A DNA stretch of 18,874 nt from positions 1 through 18,874 of the forward strand of contig JASLXW010000016.1 in assembly GCA_030740135.1 (NCBI GenBank), in the 5' to 3' direction. Every line of letters begins with the position of its first letter. The stretch's first letter is position 1. Position numbers and translations under genes: made by a program. The stretch comes from Nitrospinota bacterium (GTDB taxonomy: Bacteria > UBA8248 > JACPRG01). The notes beneath the pieces are model-generated. The model searched no databases. It was not told the DNA's origin and saw only the letters and a program-made list of their open reading frames with translations. Positions 8,048 to 16,080 of this stretch are shown in pieces.

Positions 8048-8105
8048 TTTGTTTTTAAACCGTTAAGTGGCTCAAAACAGTTCCGTGGCCGGGTGGAGAA
8101 CATCT

Positions 8106-8987
8106 ATGTGGCGCAGCATGACGGGTTGGGGGAAGGGGTTGGCCGAATACGAGGGGCAGACGATCACCGTCGAGGTCCGATCAGTCAACCATCGTCATTT
8201 CGAGATTTCCGTCAAGACCGCCCGGAGCCTCGGCTCCGTCGAACCGCTCATCCGGGAATCCGTCCGCAACCGCTTCGAGCGGGGGAAATTCGACGTGTAC
8301 ATAGCGGTTTCCGGAGACGCGCTGGATTCGCGGGAGATCCGATTGGACCGGGCCGCGGCGGAGCAATACCTCGAAGGGTTGAACTCCCTGAAGCGGGAAT
8401 TGAACCTGCCGGGCGAAGTCACCCTTGAAACCCTCGCGGGGATGCGGGAAATCTTCTTTGTGGAGGACAACGGAGGCGGACCCGAAATCGCCTCGACATT
8501 CGTCGAGACCGCCCTGGACGAAGCCCTGGGAAACCTCGAGGACATGCGCCGCAAAGAGGGCCAGGCGCTCGGGCAGGACATCGCCAACCGGCTGGAAACG
8601 GTCTCGGACCTGTTGGACCGGCTCCGGGAGACGGTCCCGGCGACGGTGGATCAGTACAGAGAGCGCTTGCGCACCCGTCTCGCCGACCTGCTGAACGCGG
8701 ACATCCAACCCGATTCCGGCCGGTTGGAGCAGGAAATCATCCTCCTCACCCAAAGAAGCGACACCTCTGAGGAAATCACCCGCCTCGAGAGCCACATCGG
8801 CCAGTTCCGGGACCAATTGGACAAGGGGAGTCCCGCCGGCCGGAAGCTGGACTTCCTCCTGCAGGAGATGCACCGCGAGGTCAACACGGTCGGCTCCAAG
8901 TCTCTGGACACGAGCGTGTCCGCCCTGGTCATCGAATTAAAGGGAGAGTTGGAAAAGATACGGGAACAGGTGCAAAATCTGGAGTGA
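8106..8987 (+). CDS. yicC: YicC/YloC-family endoribonuclease
   Basis: A 293-residue member of the YicC family, shown in E. coli and B. subtilis to be an endoribonuclease affecting RNA turnover. The N-terminus MWRSMTGWGKG matches the family's MxRSMTGYG start, followed by SVNHRHFEI; the C-terminal domain has SDTSEEITRLESHIGQF, GRKLDFLLQEMHREVNTVGSKS and ends IREQVQNLE, all hallmark blocks. The start at 8106 is chosen because it gives the family's normal N-terminus and has GGTGGAG upstream; an in-frame GTG 39 bases earlier adds residues not seen in the family. First gene of the middle operon, with gmk downstream as in many bacteria, but without the DUF370/remA gene often found between them. Confidence 0.92.
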   Translation: MWRSMTGWGKGLAEYEGQTITVEVRSVNHRHFEISVKTARSLGSVEPLIRESVRNRFERGKFDVYIAVSGDALDSREIRLDRAAAEQYLEGLNSLKRELNLPGEVTLETLAGMREIFFVEDNGGGPEIASTFVETALDEALGNLEDMRRKEGQALGQDIANRLETVSDLLDRLRETVPATVDQYRERLRTRLADLLNADIQPDSGRLEQEIILLTQRSDTSEEITRLESHIGQFRDQLDKGSPAGRKLDFLLQEMHREVNTVGSKSLDTSVSALVIELKGELEKIREQVQNLE

Positions 8988-9130
8988 CCCGAGAGGACGC
9001 GGAACCCGGCCGTGAATCTCGAAGGTGGGGGCCGAAGCCGGCCGGGACCGGGACCACCCGGCGGATTCGCCGGGACGGGCGCACGCTCCAAGATCCGAGA
9101 TGCTTCTCCTGCACGAAAGGCCACGAACGA

Positions 9131-9736
9131 TTGAGGGATGGAGAGAGACAGGGGTTGGTGTTCGTGGTGTCTTCTCCCTCCGGCGGAGGGAAAACCACAC
9201 TCGTCACGAGGGTCCTGCAAGAGCTGCCCGGTCTTGAACGCTCGGTCTCATGCACCACGCGTCCGGTCCGGCCCGGTGAGAAGAATGAAGTCGATTACAT
9301 ATTCATGGAGCGTTCCGAGTTCGAGCGCGGGGTCCGGGAAGGGCGCTTTGTGGAATGGGCCGAGGTGTACGGCAACCTCTACGGCACCCCGAAAGAGCCC
9401 ATTGAGCGCAATCGCGCCGGGGGCGTGGACACCATTTTGGCCATCGAGATCCAGGGGGCGCGCAGCATCCGCCGCGCGTATCCGGAAGCCATCACCATCT
9501 TCATCCAGCCGCCCTCCCTGGAAATCCTCGAACAGCGGCTCAGGGATCGGGTTTCGGACCCCGAGAAAACCGTCGAAAAACGGCTCTCCGAGGCCCAAAT
9601 CGAGATGGACTGGATCGATGAGTACGATTACGCGATTGTGAACGACGAATTCGACAGGGCCGTCGGAGATCTGAAGGCCATCATCACAGCCGAGCGTTGT
9701 CGGGTCCGCCCGGCGCCCGACGGCCTTTCCACTTAG
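9131..9736 (+). CDS. gmk: Guanylate kinase
   Basis: Phosphorylates GMP to GDP with ATP in the cytoplasm, in purine nucleotide synthesis. Starting at TTG 9131 the protein is 201 residues, close to the 207 of E. coli. The P-loop SSPSGGGKTTL lies near the N-terminus. The GMP-binding block SCTTRPVRPGEKNEVDYIF and VEWAEVYGNLYGTP follow, then LAIEIQGARSIR and the lid region RLRDRVSD. The start is uncertain: no ATG fits, TTG 9131 has AAAGG ten bases upstream, TTG 9155 has GGAG eleven bases upstream, and a GTG at 8984 overlapping the yicC stop (GTGA) would add 49 polar residues not typical of the family. coaBC begins only 12 bases after the stop. Confidence 0.9.
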   Translation: MRDGERQGLVFVVSSPSGGGKTTLVTRVLQELPGLERSVSCTTRPVRPGEKNEVDYIFMERSEFERGVREGRFVEWAEVYGNLYGTPKEPIERNRAGGVDTILAIEIQGARSIRRAYPEAITIFIQPPSLEILEQRLRDRVSDPEKTVEKRLSEAQIEMDWIDEYDYAIVNDEFDRAVGDLKAIITAERCRVRPAPDGLST

Positions 9737-9748
9737 GGACGGCGCCCG

Positions 9749-11023
9749 ATGGTCGAAGCCAAAGACCGCTTTTCAGGGATTCGAATTGTCCTCGGCGTGA
9801 CGGGCGGAATCGCCGCGTACAAGGCGGCCGAGATCCTTCGCCTGCTCGTCAAGAACGGAGCGCGGGTCCAGGTCATCATGACCCGAACCGCCGCCGAGTT
9901 CGTCGACCCGCTCACCTTTCACACCTTGTCGGACCAACCGGTCCTGACCGACGCCGAACCGCCTCCGGAGCCCCTCGATCACCTCTGGGTGACCCAGGGC
10001 CGGGAAGACCGGCAACCGGCGGCGGACTTGGTCATCGTCGCGCCCGCCACGGCCAACTTCCTGGGAAAGTACGCCTGGGGGGTCGCCGACGATTTCCTCA
10101 CAACGGCGCTCCTGGCGGCGCCCTGTCCGGTCCTGATCGCCCCCGCGATGAACCCAACGATGCTCCGGCACCCCGTCGTACAGGACAACCTGAAGACCCT
10201 GGCCGAGCGCGGCGTCACAATCGTCTCTCCCGAGACCGGCCCCCTGGCCTCTTCCCTTGAAGGGGAAGGTCCCGGCCGGCTGGCCGCGCCGGAGACAATC
10301 GTCGAGGCCGCTTCCGCCCTGCTCGTCCGCTCGGGCGACCTTACGGGCAGGAAGGTCCTGATCACGGCCGGCCCCACCCGGGAGAAGTGGGACGCGATCC
10401 GTTTTTTGTCCAACCGCTCCAGCGGCAAGATGGGTTTCGCCCTGGCCGGCGTAGCCCGGCGGCGGGGGGCCGAGGTCATGCTCGTCAGCGGCCCGGCCGC
10501 CCTGGACGCCCCGCCCGGCGTGGAAATCGTCCGGGTCGAATCCGCCGAGGACATGCGGCGCGCCGTCCTGGACGCCCTGCCCGGAACGGACGTTTTGATC
10601 AAGGCCGCCGCCGTTGCGGACTACCGCCCCCGCCGGACCCAAGAGGATAAATTCAAGAAAGCCGACGGCGAGGTGACGCTCATCCTCGAGCGCACGACGG
10701 ACATCCTGGACGAGATCGGCGGGAAACCCGGCAGGCCCCTCCTGGTCGGGTTCGCGGCCGAAACCGAAGACCTGGCGGCAAACGCGAAGGCCAAGCTGGA
10801 AAAGAAGAACCTGGACCTTATCGTGGCCAACGCCGTCGGGGAGGACGGGGGGGCGATGGGTTCGGACGTCTCCTCGGCCCTCCTCATCGATCGGACGGAG
10901 AGAACGCGCGAGACCGGGCGCTTGACCAAACCCGCCCTGGCCGAAGTCATCCTGGACCAGGTTCGGGATTTGCTGGGCAAAGAGACCGGCAATGTCCGCA
11001 GCCTGGGTGGACGGAAACGTTGA
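9749..11023 (+). CDS. coaBC: CoaBC: phosphopantothenoylcysteine decarboxylase/synthetase
   Basis: A 424-residue bifunctional coenzyme A enzyme that joins 4'-phosphopantothenate to cysteine with CTP (CoaB) and decarboxylates the product with FMN (CoaC). CoaC half: GVTGGIAAYKA (16-26), His78 in LDHLWVT as the likely base, APATANFLGK (98-107), PAMN (132-135). CoaB half: AGPTREKWD (207-215), SNRSSGKMG (221-229), AAAVADYRP (286-294), KFKK (301-304), GFAAETE (334-340). The loop that normally reads GxLACG, with the proton-donating cysteine, is GPLASSLEGEGPGRL (164-178), with Ser-Ser at the Cys-Gly position and two extra residues. Its neighbours are gmk and udg; rpoZ is not between gmk and coaBC. The stop overlaps the next start by 4 bp. 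Confidence 0.93.
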   Translation: MVEAKDRFSGIRIVLGVTGGIAAYKAAEILRLLVKNGARVQVIMTRTAAEFVDPLTFHTLSDQPVLTDAEPPPEPLDHLWVTQGREDRQPAADLVIVAPATANFLGKYAWGVADDFLTTALLAAPCPVLIAPAMNPTMLRHPVVQDNLKTLAERGVTIVSPETGPLASSLEGEGPGRLAAPETIVEAASALLVRSGDLTGRKVLITAGPTREKWDAIRFLSNRSSGKMGFALAGVARRRGAEVMLVSGPAALDAPPGVEIVRVESAEDMRRAVLDALPGTDVLIKAAAVADYRPRRTQEDKFKKADGEVTLILERTTDILDEIGGKPGRPLLVGFAAETEDLAANAKAKLEKKNLDLIVANAVGEDGGAMGSDVSSALLIDRTERTRETGRLTKPALAEVILDQVRDLLGKETGNVRSLGGRKR

Positions 11024-11814
11024 CCGAAGACCCCCGGAGATTGCTGGGCGATGCCATCCACAGCCTGAAAACCCACCTGGAATACGAGGTGGCCGACGGG
11101 ATTTCAGAGGTCGAGATGGACCCGGCGCTGCTTGACGCCCTGCCGGCCTCCCCCCCGGATTCCCGGGCGACCCGAACGGAATCCCCCGCGACTCAACCGG
11201 GAGCGATGGAAGAGATGGGCCCATTCAAGGCGGTCGAGACGCTGGAGGAGATCCGGTCGGACCTGGGCGAGTGCACCCGTTGCAACCTCTGCGAGGGGAG
11301 GAAGAACATCGTCTTCGGCGTCGGGAGCCCCAACGCCGACCTAGTCATCGTGGGCGAGGCGCCGGGGCGGGACGAAGACATCCAGGCCGAGCCGTTCGTG
11401 GGGCGGTCCGGCCAACTGCTCAACCGGATGCTGGAGGCCATCGGACTGTCCCGGGAGGACATCTACATCTGCAACGTCATCAAGTGCCGGCCGCCGGAGA
11501 ACCGGAACCCGACGCCCGATGAGGTGGAAACCTGCGAGCCCTTCCTGATCCGCCAGCTCAAGTCGCTCCGCCCCAAGGTGATCCTGGCGATGGGGAAATT
11601 CGCCGCCCAGACGCTTCTTCAGACGGAGGAACGAATCTCCCGCATCCGGGGGAACTTTCACGAGTACCACGGAATCCCCGTCATGCCCACCTTCCACCCG
11701 GCCTACCTCCTGCGCAACCAATCCCAAAAGCGCGTCGTCTGGGAAGACCTGCAAAAGGTCCATCAAACCCTGGGGCTACCGCCGCTTCCATCCTCCGCGC
11801 GGGAAGGTCCGTGA
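11020..11814 (+). CDS. Uracil-DNA glycosylase, family 4 (iron-sulfur)
   Basis: A 264-residue DNA repair enzyme that removes uracil from DNA arising by cytosine deamination. Cys85 and Cys88 (CTRC), Cys156 (IKC) and Cys172 (ETC) are the expected 4Fe-4S ligands. The catalytic GEAPGRDED is at 112-120, the [10 protein letters not shown] substrate loop follows, and HPAYLLRN (226-233) closes the active site; [13 protein letters not shown] lies between the cluster ligands. The first 75 residues are a polar, Pro/Ser-rich extension ahead of the catalytic domain, seen in several GC-rich homologues. The start is TTG 11020 overlapping the coaBC stop (TTGA); an ATG at 11206 would leave only the core domain. 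Its stop overlaps the next gene's GTG. Confidence 0.93.
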   Translation: MTEDPRRLLGDAIHSLKTHLEYEVADGISEVEMDPALLDALPASPPDSRATRTESPATQPGAMEEMGPFKAVETLEEIRSDLGECTRCNLCEGRKNIVFGVGSPNADLVIVGEAPGRDEDIQAEPFVGRSGQLLNRMLEAIGLSREDIYICNVIKCRPPENRNPTPDEVETCEPFLIRQLKSLRPKVILAMGKFAAQTLLQTEERISRIRGNFHEYHGIPVMPTFHPAYLLRNQSQKRVVWEDLQKVHQTLGLPPLPSSAREGP

Positions 11815-12056
11815 ACCGAACGCCGATGGGCCGGACCACGCGCGAGAAATGGCTCCCGTTTCTGGTGCCCGGACTGCACCAACTCCGCCACAAACGCTTG
11901 GGCGAGGGCCTGATCTTCATCATCGCGGCGTTCCTGCCGTTGCCGTTGGCTTGGTGGCTCTCACCTTTTTTCCTGATTCCCAGCGTCATCGCCTTCTTGG
12001 GCAATTTCCAGGAGGTCTGGTACGGCCTTCCCCCCGATCCGCCCGACTGGGCGTGA
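11811..12056 (+). CDS. Small membrane protein of unknown function
   Basis: An 81-residue protein starting at GTG 11811, which overlaps the glycosylase stop by 4 bp (GTGA). It has a basic N-terminus (RTTREKW), a PGLHQL motif followed by two hydrophobic stretches (about 34-50 and 52-65), and a Pro-rich tail. The pattern PGL-Q-------GL-F resembles small TM2/DUF5683-like membrane proteins with PGLGQ turns, but the match is weak. Tight coupling and coding continuity suggest a real gene ending the operon. No function can be assigned. Confidence 0.65.
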   Translation: MNRTPMGRTTREKWLPFLVPGLHQLRHKRLGEGLIFIIAAFLPLPLAWWLSPFFLIPSVIAFLGNFQEVWYGLPPDPPDWA

Positions 12057-12111
12057 AATCGCCGGTCCCCCGTTTCCCCCGCGCCCTCTCAAACAGCCGG
12101 AATGACCCGGA

Positions 12112-12128
12112 CCGGGAAGATTTCCCGG
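12112..12128 (+). terminator. Hairpin after the coaBC-udg operon
   Basis: CCGGGAA at 12112-12118 pairs perfectly with TTCCCGG at 12122-12128 around a three-base loop, 56 bases past the small membrane protein gene. There is no following T-run, so it is at best an atypical terminator or an mRNA 3'-end stabiliser. Confidence 0.35.
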
Positions 12129-12158
12129 AGATCGCTGGTTACAACCCACTAGAGCGAG

Positions 12159-12164
12159 TATGAT
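12159..12164 (+). promoter_or_regulatory. Possible -10 element upstream of the PPOX gene
   Basis: TATGAT at 12159-12164 matches five of six consensus -10 bases and lies about 53 bases before the start at 12217. The hexamer 17 bases upstream (TGGTTA) is a poor -35, so this is a weak candidate supported mainly by its position in the only sizeable gap between the two operons. Confidence 0.3.
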
Positions 12165-12216
12165 TGGGGCTCAATCAATTTCTCGGCCGGCTATCGGCCT
12201 CAGAAGGAGATTAGCA

Positions 12217-12669
12217 ATGGCAGAACGACCGACGGACATGGATGACTTCCTGACCCAGCCCATGATGGCCCGAGTCGCCTCGACCAACAAGAACGGCACC
12301 CCCCACTGCGTCCCGCTCTGGTACAAATTCAACCCGGGCGACGGAACGTTCGAGATCAGCACCGGCGCCGAATCGCTCACGGTGAAAAACCTCAAGCGAA
12401 ACCCGGCCATTTCCATCGTGGTGGACGACCAGAAACCGCCCTACAAAGGCGTGACGGCAGAAGGAACCGCGGAGGTGTCCGAACCAAAGGGCAAGGACCA
12501 TGAGTACTTCACCCCTTCGATCGTCCATTACCTGGGCCAAGGGGCCGTGGAGGGGTATCTCAAGGGGGTGCCGGGGCAAAAAGAGCGCGTCCGCATCACG
12601 GTCCAGCCGAAACGCTGGAAGTTCTGGGACACGAGCGTGCCCAAAATGGGCTCCATCAAGCTCGATTAA
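12217..12669 (+). CDS. PPOX-type flavin/F420 split-barrel protein
   Basis: A 150-residue protein of the pyridoxamine-5'-phosphate-oxidase-like split-barrel superfamily, whose members bind FMN, F420 or haem and often reduce small substrates. It shows the family layout: MMARVASTNKNGTPHCVPLWY near the start (strands 1-2), then FEISTGAESLTVKNLKRNPA, in which Lys/Asn residues line the cofactor phosphate site, then ISIVVDD and KGVTAEGTAEVSE. It ends with WKFWDTS, common in Rv1155-like proteins. Start at ATG 12217 is fixed by AAGGAGA seven bases upstream. It precedes the ketosynthase-like gene by 126 bases on the same strand. Cofactor and substrate cannot be told. Confidence 0.8.
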   Translation: MAERPTDMDDFLTQPMMARVASTNKNGTPHCVPLWYKFNPGDGTFEISTGAESLTVKNLKRNPAISIVVDDQKPPYKGVTAEGTAEVSEPKGKDHEYFTPSIVHYLGQGAVEGYLKGVPGQKERVRITVQPKRWKFWDTSVPKMGSIKLD

Positions 12670-12795
12670 CGTTTCGAAATACGGGAAAGGGGAGCGGGCG
12701 CCAACTCTTGATCCGCCGCCACGTCGCGCTCACTCCCTCCGCCGCGGGCCTTTCGCATATGCCCCGTTGAATCCCCGTCCGGAACCGGGACGCAC

Positions 12796-14205
12796 ATGCC
12801 AGGCATCCTGTCCTTGGGGGCCTACATCCCCCGCTACCGGCTGAGCTCGTCCGCCCTCTCCGCGGCTTGGGGGGAGCGCGGGCCAAACCTCGGGCGGCCC
12901 GTGGCCAACCATGATGAAGACAGCCTGACGATGGCCCACGAGGCCCTCGCGTCCGTCATGCAGGGCCGGGACCCACGGGGCCTGGACGGCCTCTTCTTTG
13001 CCACGACGACCCCCCCCTACCGGGAAAAATCAGCGGCCGGATTTCTCGCGACCGTTCTGGACGCGCGGAGGGACGTCTATGCGTCCGACTTCCAGGGATC
13101 CCTCCGCTCTTTCGTCCCGGCCCTGCGCGCGGCTTGCGACGCCCTGGAGAGCGGCTCCGCCCGCCTTGTCGCCATCGGCGCCGCCGACCTCCGGCCCGCG
13201 GCGCCCGGCTCCACCGACGAAATCTCTCTGGCCGATGCCGCCGGGGCGCTTCTTTTGGGATCGGAAGACGCGGCCTTCGTCATCGAGGGCGCCCACACGG
13301 TGAACGAGGATTTCTACGACGCGTGGCGCACGGAGACCGACCCGTACATTCGCCGGGGAGACGCCAAGTTCGTCCAGGAAGAGGGGTATGAGGCGCTCGG
13401 CGTCGAGGCCGCGGGCGGCGTCCTGCAAGCCGCCGGGCTGGACAAGGCGGACGTGGACCGGGTCCTGCTCTGCGTCCCCGACACCCGCACCCTCCGTTCC
13501 CTGGCCCGGAAACTGGGGTTTGAAAATCGGGTGTATCCGCAAAGGCCGCCGGCTTCAGTCCTGGGAGACGCGGGGACGGCGGCGCCGATCCTCGCCCTCG
13601 CCGCCGAGGCGGACCGGCTCACGGCGGGTCAAAGGGTCCTGCTCCTCATCTACGGAAGCGGCTGCGACGCCGTTCTGTTTCGCGCGACGGAACGCGTGGG
13701 CTCACTCGGGGGGAAAGAATCCTGGAAGCGGGAGAGCGAAACCGGCCGTCCGCTGGAGCATTACGGGAGGTACCTCCGGTTCCGAAACCTGCTCAGGGAG
13801 GACGCCGCCCTCGCCCCCTATTCCTCCCCCGCCGTCCTGCACCGGGAGGAAAAGGCGAATCTCAGGCTTTACGGGGAGAAGTGCCGGCGGTGTGAGGCCG
13901 TTCAATTCCCGCCCCGGAAGGTGTGCAGGGCATGCGGCGCCGCGGACGAATTCGAGGAATTCAAGCTCTCCCGCCGGGGCCGCGTCTTTACGTATACTGT
14001 GGATCACTTGGCGCCGACGCCCGATCCGCCCGTCGTGATGGCCAGCGCCGACCTGGACGGCGGAGGGAGGTTTTATGGGCAGCTCGTGGATTGTGCGCCC
14101 GATGAGGTCTCCGTTGGGATGGAAGTGGAGCTTTGCTTCCGCCGGCTGCACGCGGGCGATGGCTTCCACAACTATTTCTGGAAGATGCGTCCCGTGTTGC
14201 GGTGA
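12796..14205 (+). CDS. HMG-CoA synthase-like (ketosynthase-fold) domain fused to DUF35 zinc-ribbon/OB domain
   Basis: A 469-residue two-domain protein. Residues 1-310 have the thiolase/HMG-CoA-synthase fold pattern: start GILSLGAYIPRYRL, LFFATTTPPYREKSAAG (66-82), LADAAGALLLG (145-155), and the C-terminal GSGCDAVLF. Where HMG-CoA synthases have their nucleophilic cysteine, this protein reads ASDFQGSLRS (96-105); the first cysteine of the chain is Cys114. Residues 355-465 form a DUF35 module with Cys363/Cys366 and Cys377/Cys380 as zinc ligands, then an OB fold (FTYTVDHLAPTPDPP, YGQLVDC). DUF35 partners thiolases in archaeal acetoacetyl-CoA/HMG-CoA, PhlACB and steroid-lyase complexes, and a thiolase follows 42 bases downstream. 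It is unlikely to be an HMG-CoA synthase and is probably a structural partner or acyl-CoA shuttle. Confidence 0.82.
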   Translation: MPGILSLGAYIPRYRLSSSALSAAWGERGPNLGRPVANHDEDSLTMAHEALASVMQGRDPRGLDGLFFATTTPPYREKSAAGFLATVLDARRDVYASDFQGSLRSFVPALRAACDALESGSARLVAIGAADLRPAAPGSTDEISLADAAGALLLGSEDAAFVIEGAHTVNEDFYDAWRTETDPYIRRGDAKFVQEEGYEALGVEAAGGVLQAAGLDKADVDRVLLCVPDTRTLRSLARKLGFENRVYPQRPPASVLGDAGTAAPILALAAEADRLTAGQRVLLLIYGSGCDAVLFRATERVGSLGGKESWKRESETGRPLEHYGRYLRFRNLLREDAALAPYSSPAVLHREEKANLRLYGEKCRRCEAVQFPPRKVCRACGAADEFEEFKLSRRGRVFTYTVDHLAPTPDPPVVMASADLDGGGRFYGQLVDCAPDEVSVGMEVELCFRRLHAGDGFHNYFWKMRPVLR

Positions 14206-14247
14206 CCCGCGCCGGATGGACGCCACGGACTGAAGGGAGATCGGGTC

Positions 14248-15432
14248 ATGGGAGTCTCCGGCAACGTCGCCATTGTCGGCGTCGGGAAAACCCGTTTCGG
14301 CGAGAACTTCCGGCAGGGCTACACGGACATGCTGGCCGAGGCGTGCCGGGAGGCATTCGCGGACGCGGGGATTGAAGGCCGGGACGTACAGGCCGCGTGG
14401 CTGGGCACCTACCTTCCCTACGCGTGGGGGTACGAGGGCGTCTCCGGGTCCACCCTGGCCGAGGCCCTGAATCTCTATCCCATTCCCGTCACCCGGGTGT
14501 CCAACTTCTGCACGACCGGGATGGAGGCCGTCCGGGGCGCGGCCCTGGCCGTGGCCTCGGGGGAGTATGACGTCGCCCTCGCCGTGGGCGCGGAGAAGAT
14601 GCGTGACGTCCCGCCCCGGGACAGCCTCATCGCCCAACACGTCGAAAAGGGCCACCCCCTGTATTGCAAGGGGCGGACGGCGCCGGGGGCCTTCGCCCTG
14701 CTGGCCCGGCGTTATTTCGAGACGTACGACATCAACGAAGAGATCCTGGCCCGCGTGGCCGTCAAGAACCACCGCCATGGCGCGCTCAACCCCAAAGCCC
14801 ATTTCCGGAAGGAAATCACGGTCGAGCAGATCCTCCAGGCCCCCCGCGTGGCGGAGCCGTTGGGCCTTCTGGATTGCTGCCCGACAACGGACGGGGCCGC
14901 CGCGGTCATTGTGACCCGGACGGACCTGGCCCGCCGCTCGGGAAAGCCCCACGTGGTCATCCAGGGGACGGGGCTGTCGTGTGCGTCCGGCTACTTCACG
15001 ATGGCCTTCGATTCCGATTACGACTTTCTCGGGTTCGATTCGACGCGCGAGGCCGCCCGGGCCGCCTATGCCCAGGCCGGGATCGACAACCCCCGGGAGC
15101 GGATCGACGTGGCCGAAGTCCACGACTGCTTCACGATCACGGAGATCGTGAATTACGAAGATCTGGGATTCTGCGGCCGGGGCGAAGGCGGCGCCTTCGT
15201 AAGCGGCGGCGCCGCCGACTTGGATGGAGAGCTGCCGGTCAACACCAGCGGGGGCCTGAAGTCGTGCGGCCACCCCATCGGGGCCACCGGGACCCGGATG
15301 GTCGGGGACATCACCGATCAGCTCCTGGGCCGGGCCGGGAAGCGACAGGTCCGGGACGCCCGCGTCGGCCTGGCCCACACCCTGGGCGGCCCCGGCTCGG
15401 TGGCCTGCGTGTTCGTCCTGGAGCGGGGATAG
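14248..15432 (+). CDS. SCP-x-type thiolase / acetyl-CoA acetyltransferase-family protein
   Basis: A 394-residue thiolase-fold protein. The nucleophile Cys88 lies in VSNFCTTGMEAVRGAAL, His292 in EVHDCFTITE, and Cys340/His342 in SGGLKSCGHPIGATG, so the catalytic set is complete. It has the SCP-x thiolase start GNVAIVGVGKTRFGE and ends LGGPGSVACVFVLERG. The family covers thiolysis of 3-oxoacyl-CoA, Claisen condensation, retro-aldol cleavage with DUF35 partners (Ltp2/ChsH2) and C-acylation (PhlC). The adjacent DUF35 fusion suggests a heteromeric complex rather than a stand-alone beta-oxidation enzyme. ATG 14248 is preceded by GAAGGGAGA at good spacing. Substrate unknown. Confidence 0.88.
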   Translation: MGVSGNVAIVGVGKTRFGENFRQGYTDMLAEACREAFADAGIEGRDVQAAWLGTYLPYAWGYEGVSGSTLAEALNLYPIPVTRVSNFCTTGMEAVRGAALAVASGEYDVALAVGAEKMRDVPPRDSLIAQHVEKGHPLYCKGRTAPGAFALLARRYFETYDINEEILARVAVKNHRHGALNPKAHFRKEITVEQILQAPRVAEPLGLLDCCPTTDGAAAVIVTRTDLARRSGKPHVVIQGTGLSCASGYFTMAFDSDYDFLGFDSTREAARAAYAQAGIDNPRERIDVAEVHDCFTITEIVNYEDLGFCGRGEGGAFVSGGAADLDGELPVNTSGGLKSCGHPIGATGTRMVGDITDQLLGRAGKRQVRDARVGLAHTLGGPGSVACVFVLERG

Positions 15433-15546
15433 CGGAAGACCATGCATTTTCCACTTTGACCATCGGGGGGCCGGACAGCGCGGAGGCGAGGGCCGCGTCA
15501 CCCGTAGCCTCCGCCCGGGTGTTTGTTCTTCGATCCCACGATCGGA

Positions 15547-15564
15547 CGGGGGCTGAAACCCCCG
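15547..15564. repeat. GC hairpin between thiolase and cupin genes
   Basis: CGGGGG at 15547-15552 pairs with CCCCCG at 15559-15564 around the loop CTGAAA. It sits in the 216-base gap (15433-15648) that divides the thiolase gene from the cupin-led run; a weaker 5-bp pair CGATC/GATCG lies just upstream. No U-tract follows. It could be a short extragenic palindrome or a weak transcription/processing signal. Otherwise nothing was seen in this gap: no clear promoter and no small gene. Confidence 0.45.
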
Positions 15565-15648
15565 CGGCGCACCGCTCGAACAGAGTGAAAGAGAAGGCGA
15601 TCACAACGTAAATCCATCAAGCGGCCGACCGCAAAGGAGTCAAACCGC

Positions 15649-16035
15649 ATGAGAGTCGTGAACCTCCGGGACGAGACCGCATACGAGGCCCCGGGCGGCC
15701 GATTGACGAAGGTCCTGGTGGACGAGGCAACGGGCGCGAAGAACGTCATGGTGTGCCACGCCGAATTGCCGCCGGGCGCGAAGAGCGACGTGCACTCGCG
15801 CGAGGAGGAGGAGATTCTTTACCTCCTGGAGGGCGAACAGGTCATCGTGACGCCTGAGGGCGAGGCGCACCGCCTGGTCCCCGGATCGCTTCTGTTCATC
15901 CCGCCAGGCACGACCCACCAGCACACCAATCCGCACGATGAGCCGGTTCGGTTCCTGGGGATCTTCTCTCCACCCGCCGGGATGGGCGGGGCCATCCGGA
16001 AACGCCCGGTCGCCGGGGAATCCGAAAAGCGATAA
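15649..16035 (+). CDS. Cupin-domain protein
   Basis: A 128-residue single-domain cupin. Motif 1 is GAKSDVHSREEEEILYLLEG (43-62) with His49 and acidic residues near 53-55 as likely metal ligands; the usual second histidine of HxH is absent. Motif 2 is GSLLFIPPGTTHQHTN (79-94) with His90. This is the small-molecule-binding cupin_2 type, which may be a metal enzyme or a ligand sensor. AAAGGAG precedes ATG 15649. First gene of the run cupin, barrel protein, nitrilase, DUF3830 pair, flavin reductase, which suggests a pathway-specific role. The substrate is not predictable. Confidence 0.82.
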   Translation: MRVVNLRDETAYEAPGGRLTKVLVDEATGAKNVMVCHAELPPGAKSDVHSREEEEILYLLEGEQVIVTPEGEAHRLVPGSLLFIPPGTTHQHTNPHDEPVRFLGIFSPPAGMGGAIRKRPVAGESEKR

Positions 16036-16080
16036 AATGCGCCGGCCCGGAGGCAAGGATCGGAAAGGAGAAGCGTTCAG

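Noticed and set aside
8984..9130. 49-residue N-terminal extension of guanylate kinase from GTG
   Set aside because: The overlap with the yicC stop is tempting, but the added residues are polar, Arg/Gly-rich and not typical of guanylate kinases. It remains possible.
12796..14205. Calling this gene HMG-CoA synthase of the mevalonate pathway
   Set aside because: The nucleophilic cysteine is missing and a DUF35 module is fused on, so the enzyme name would mislead.
13702..15501. A 599-codon minus-strand open frame
   Set aside because: It is antisense to the ketosynthase-like and thiolase genes, which have clear family motifs.
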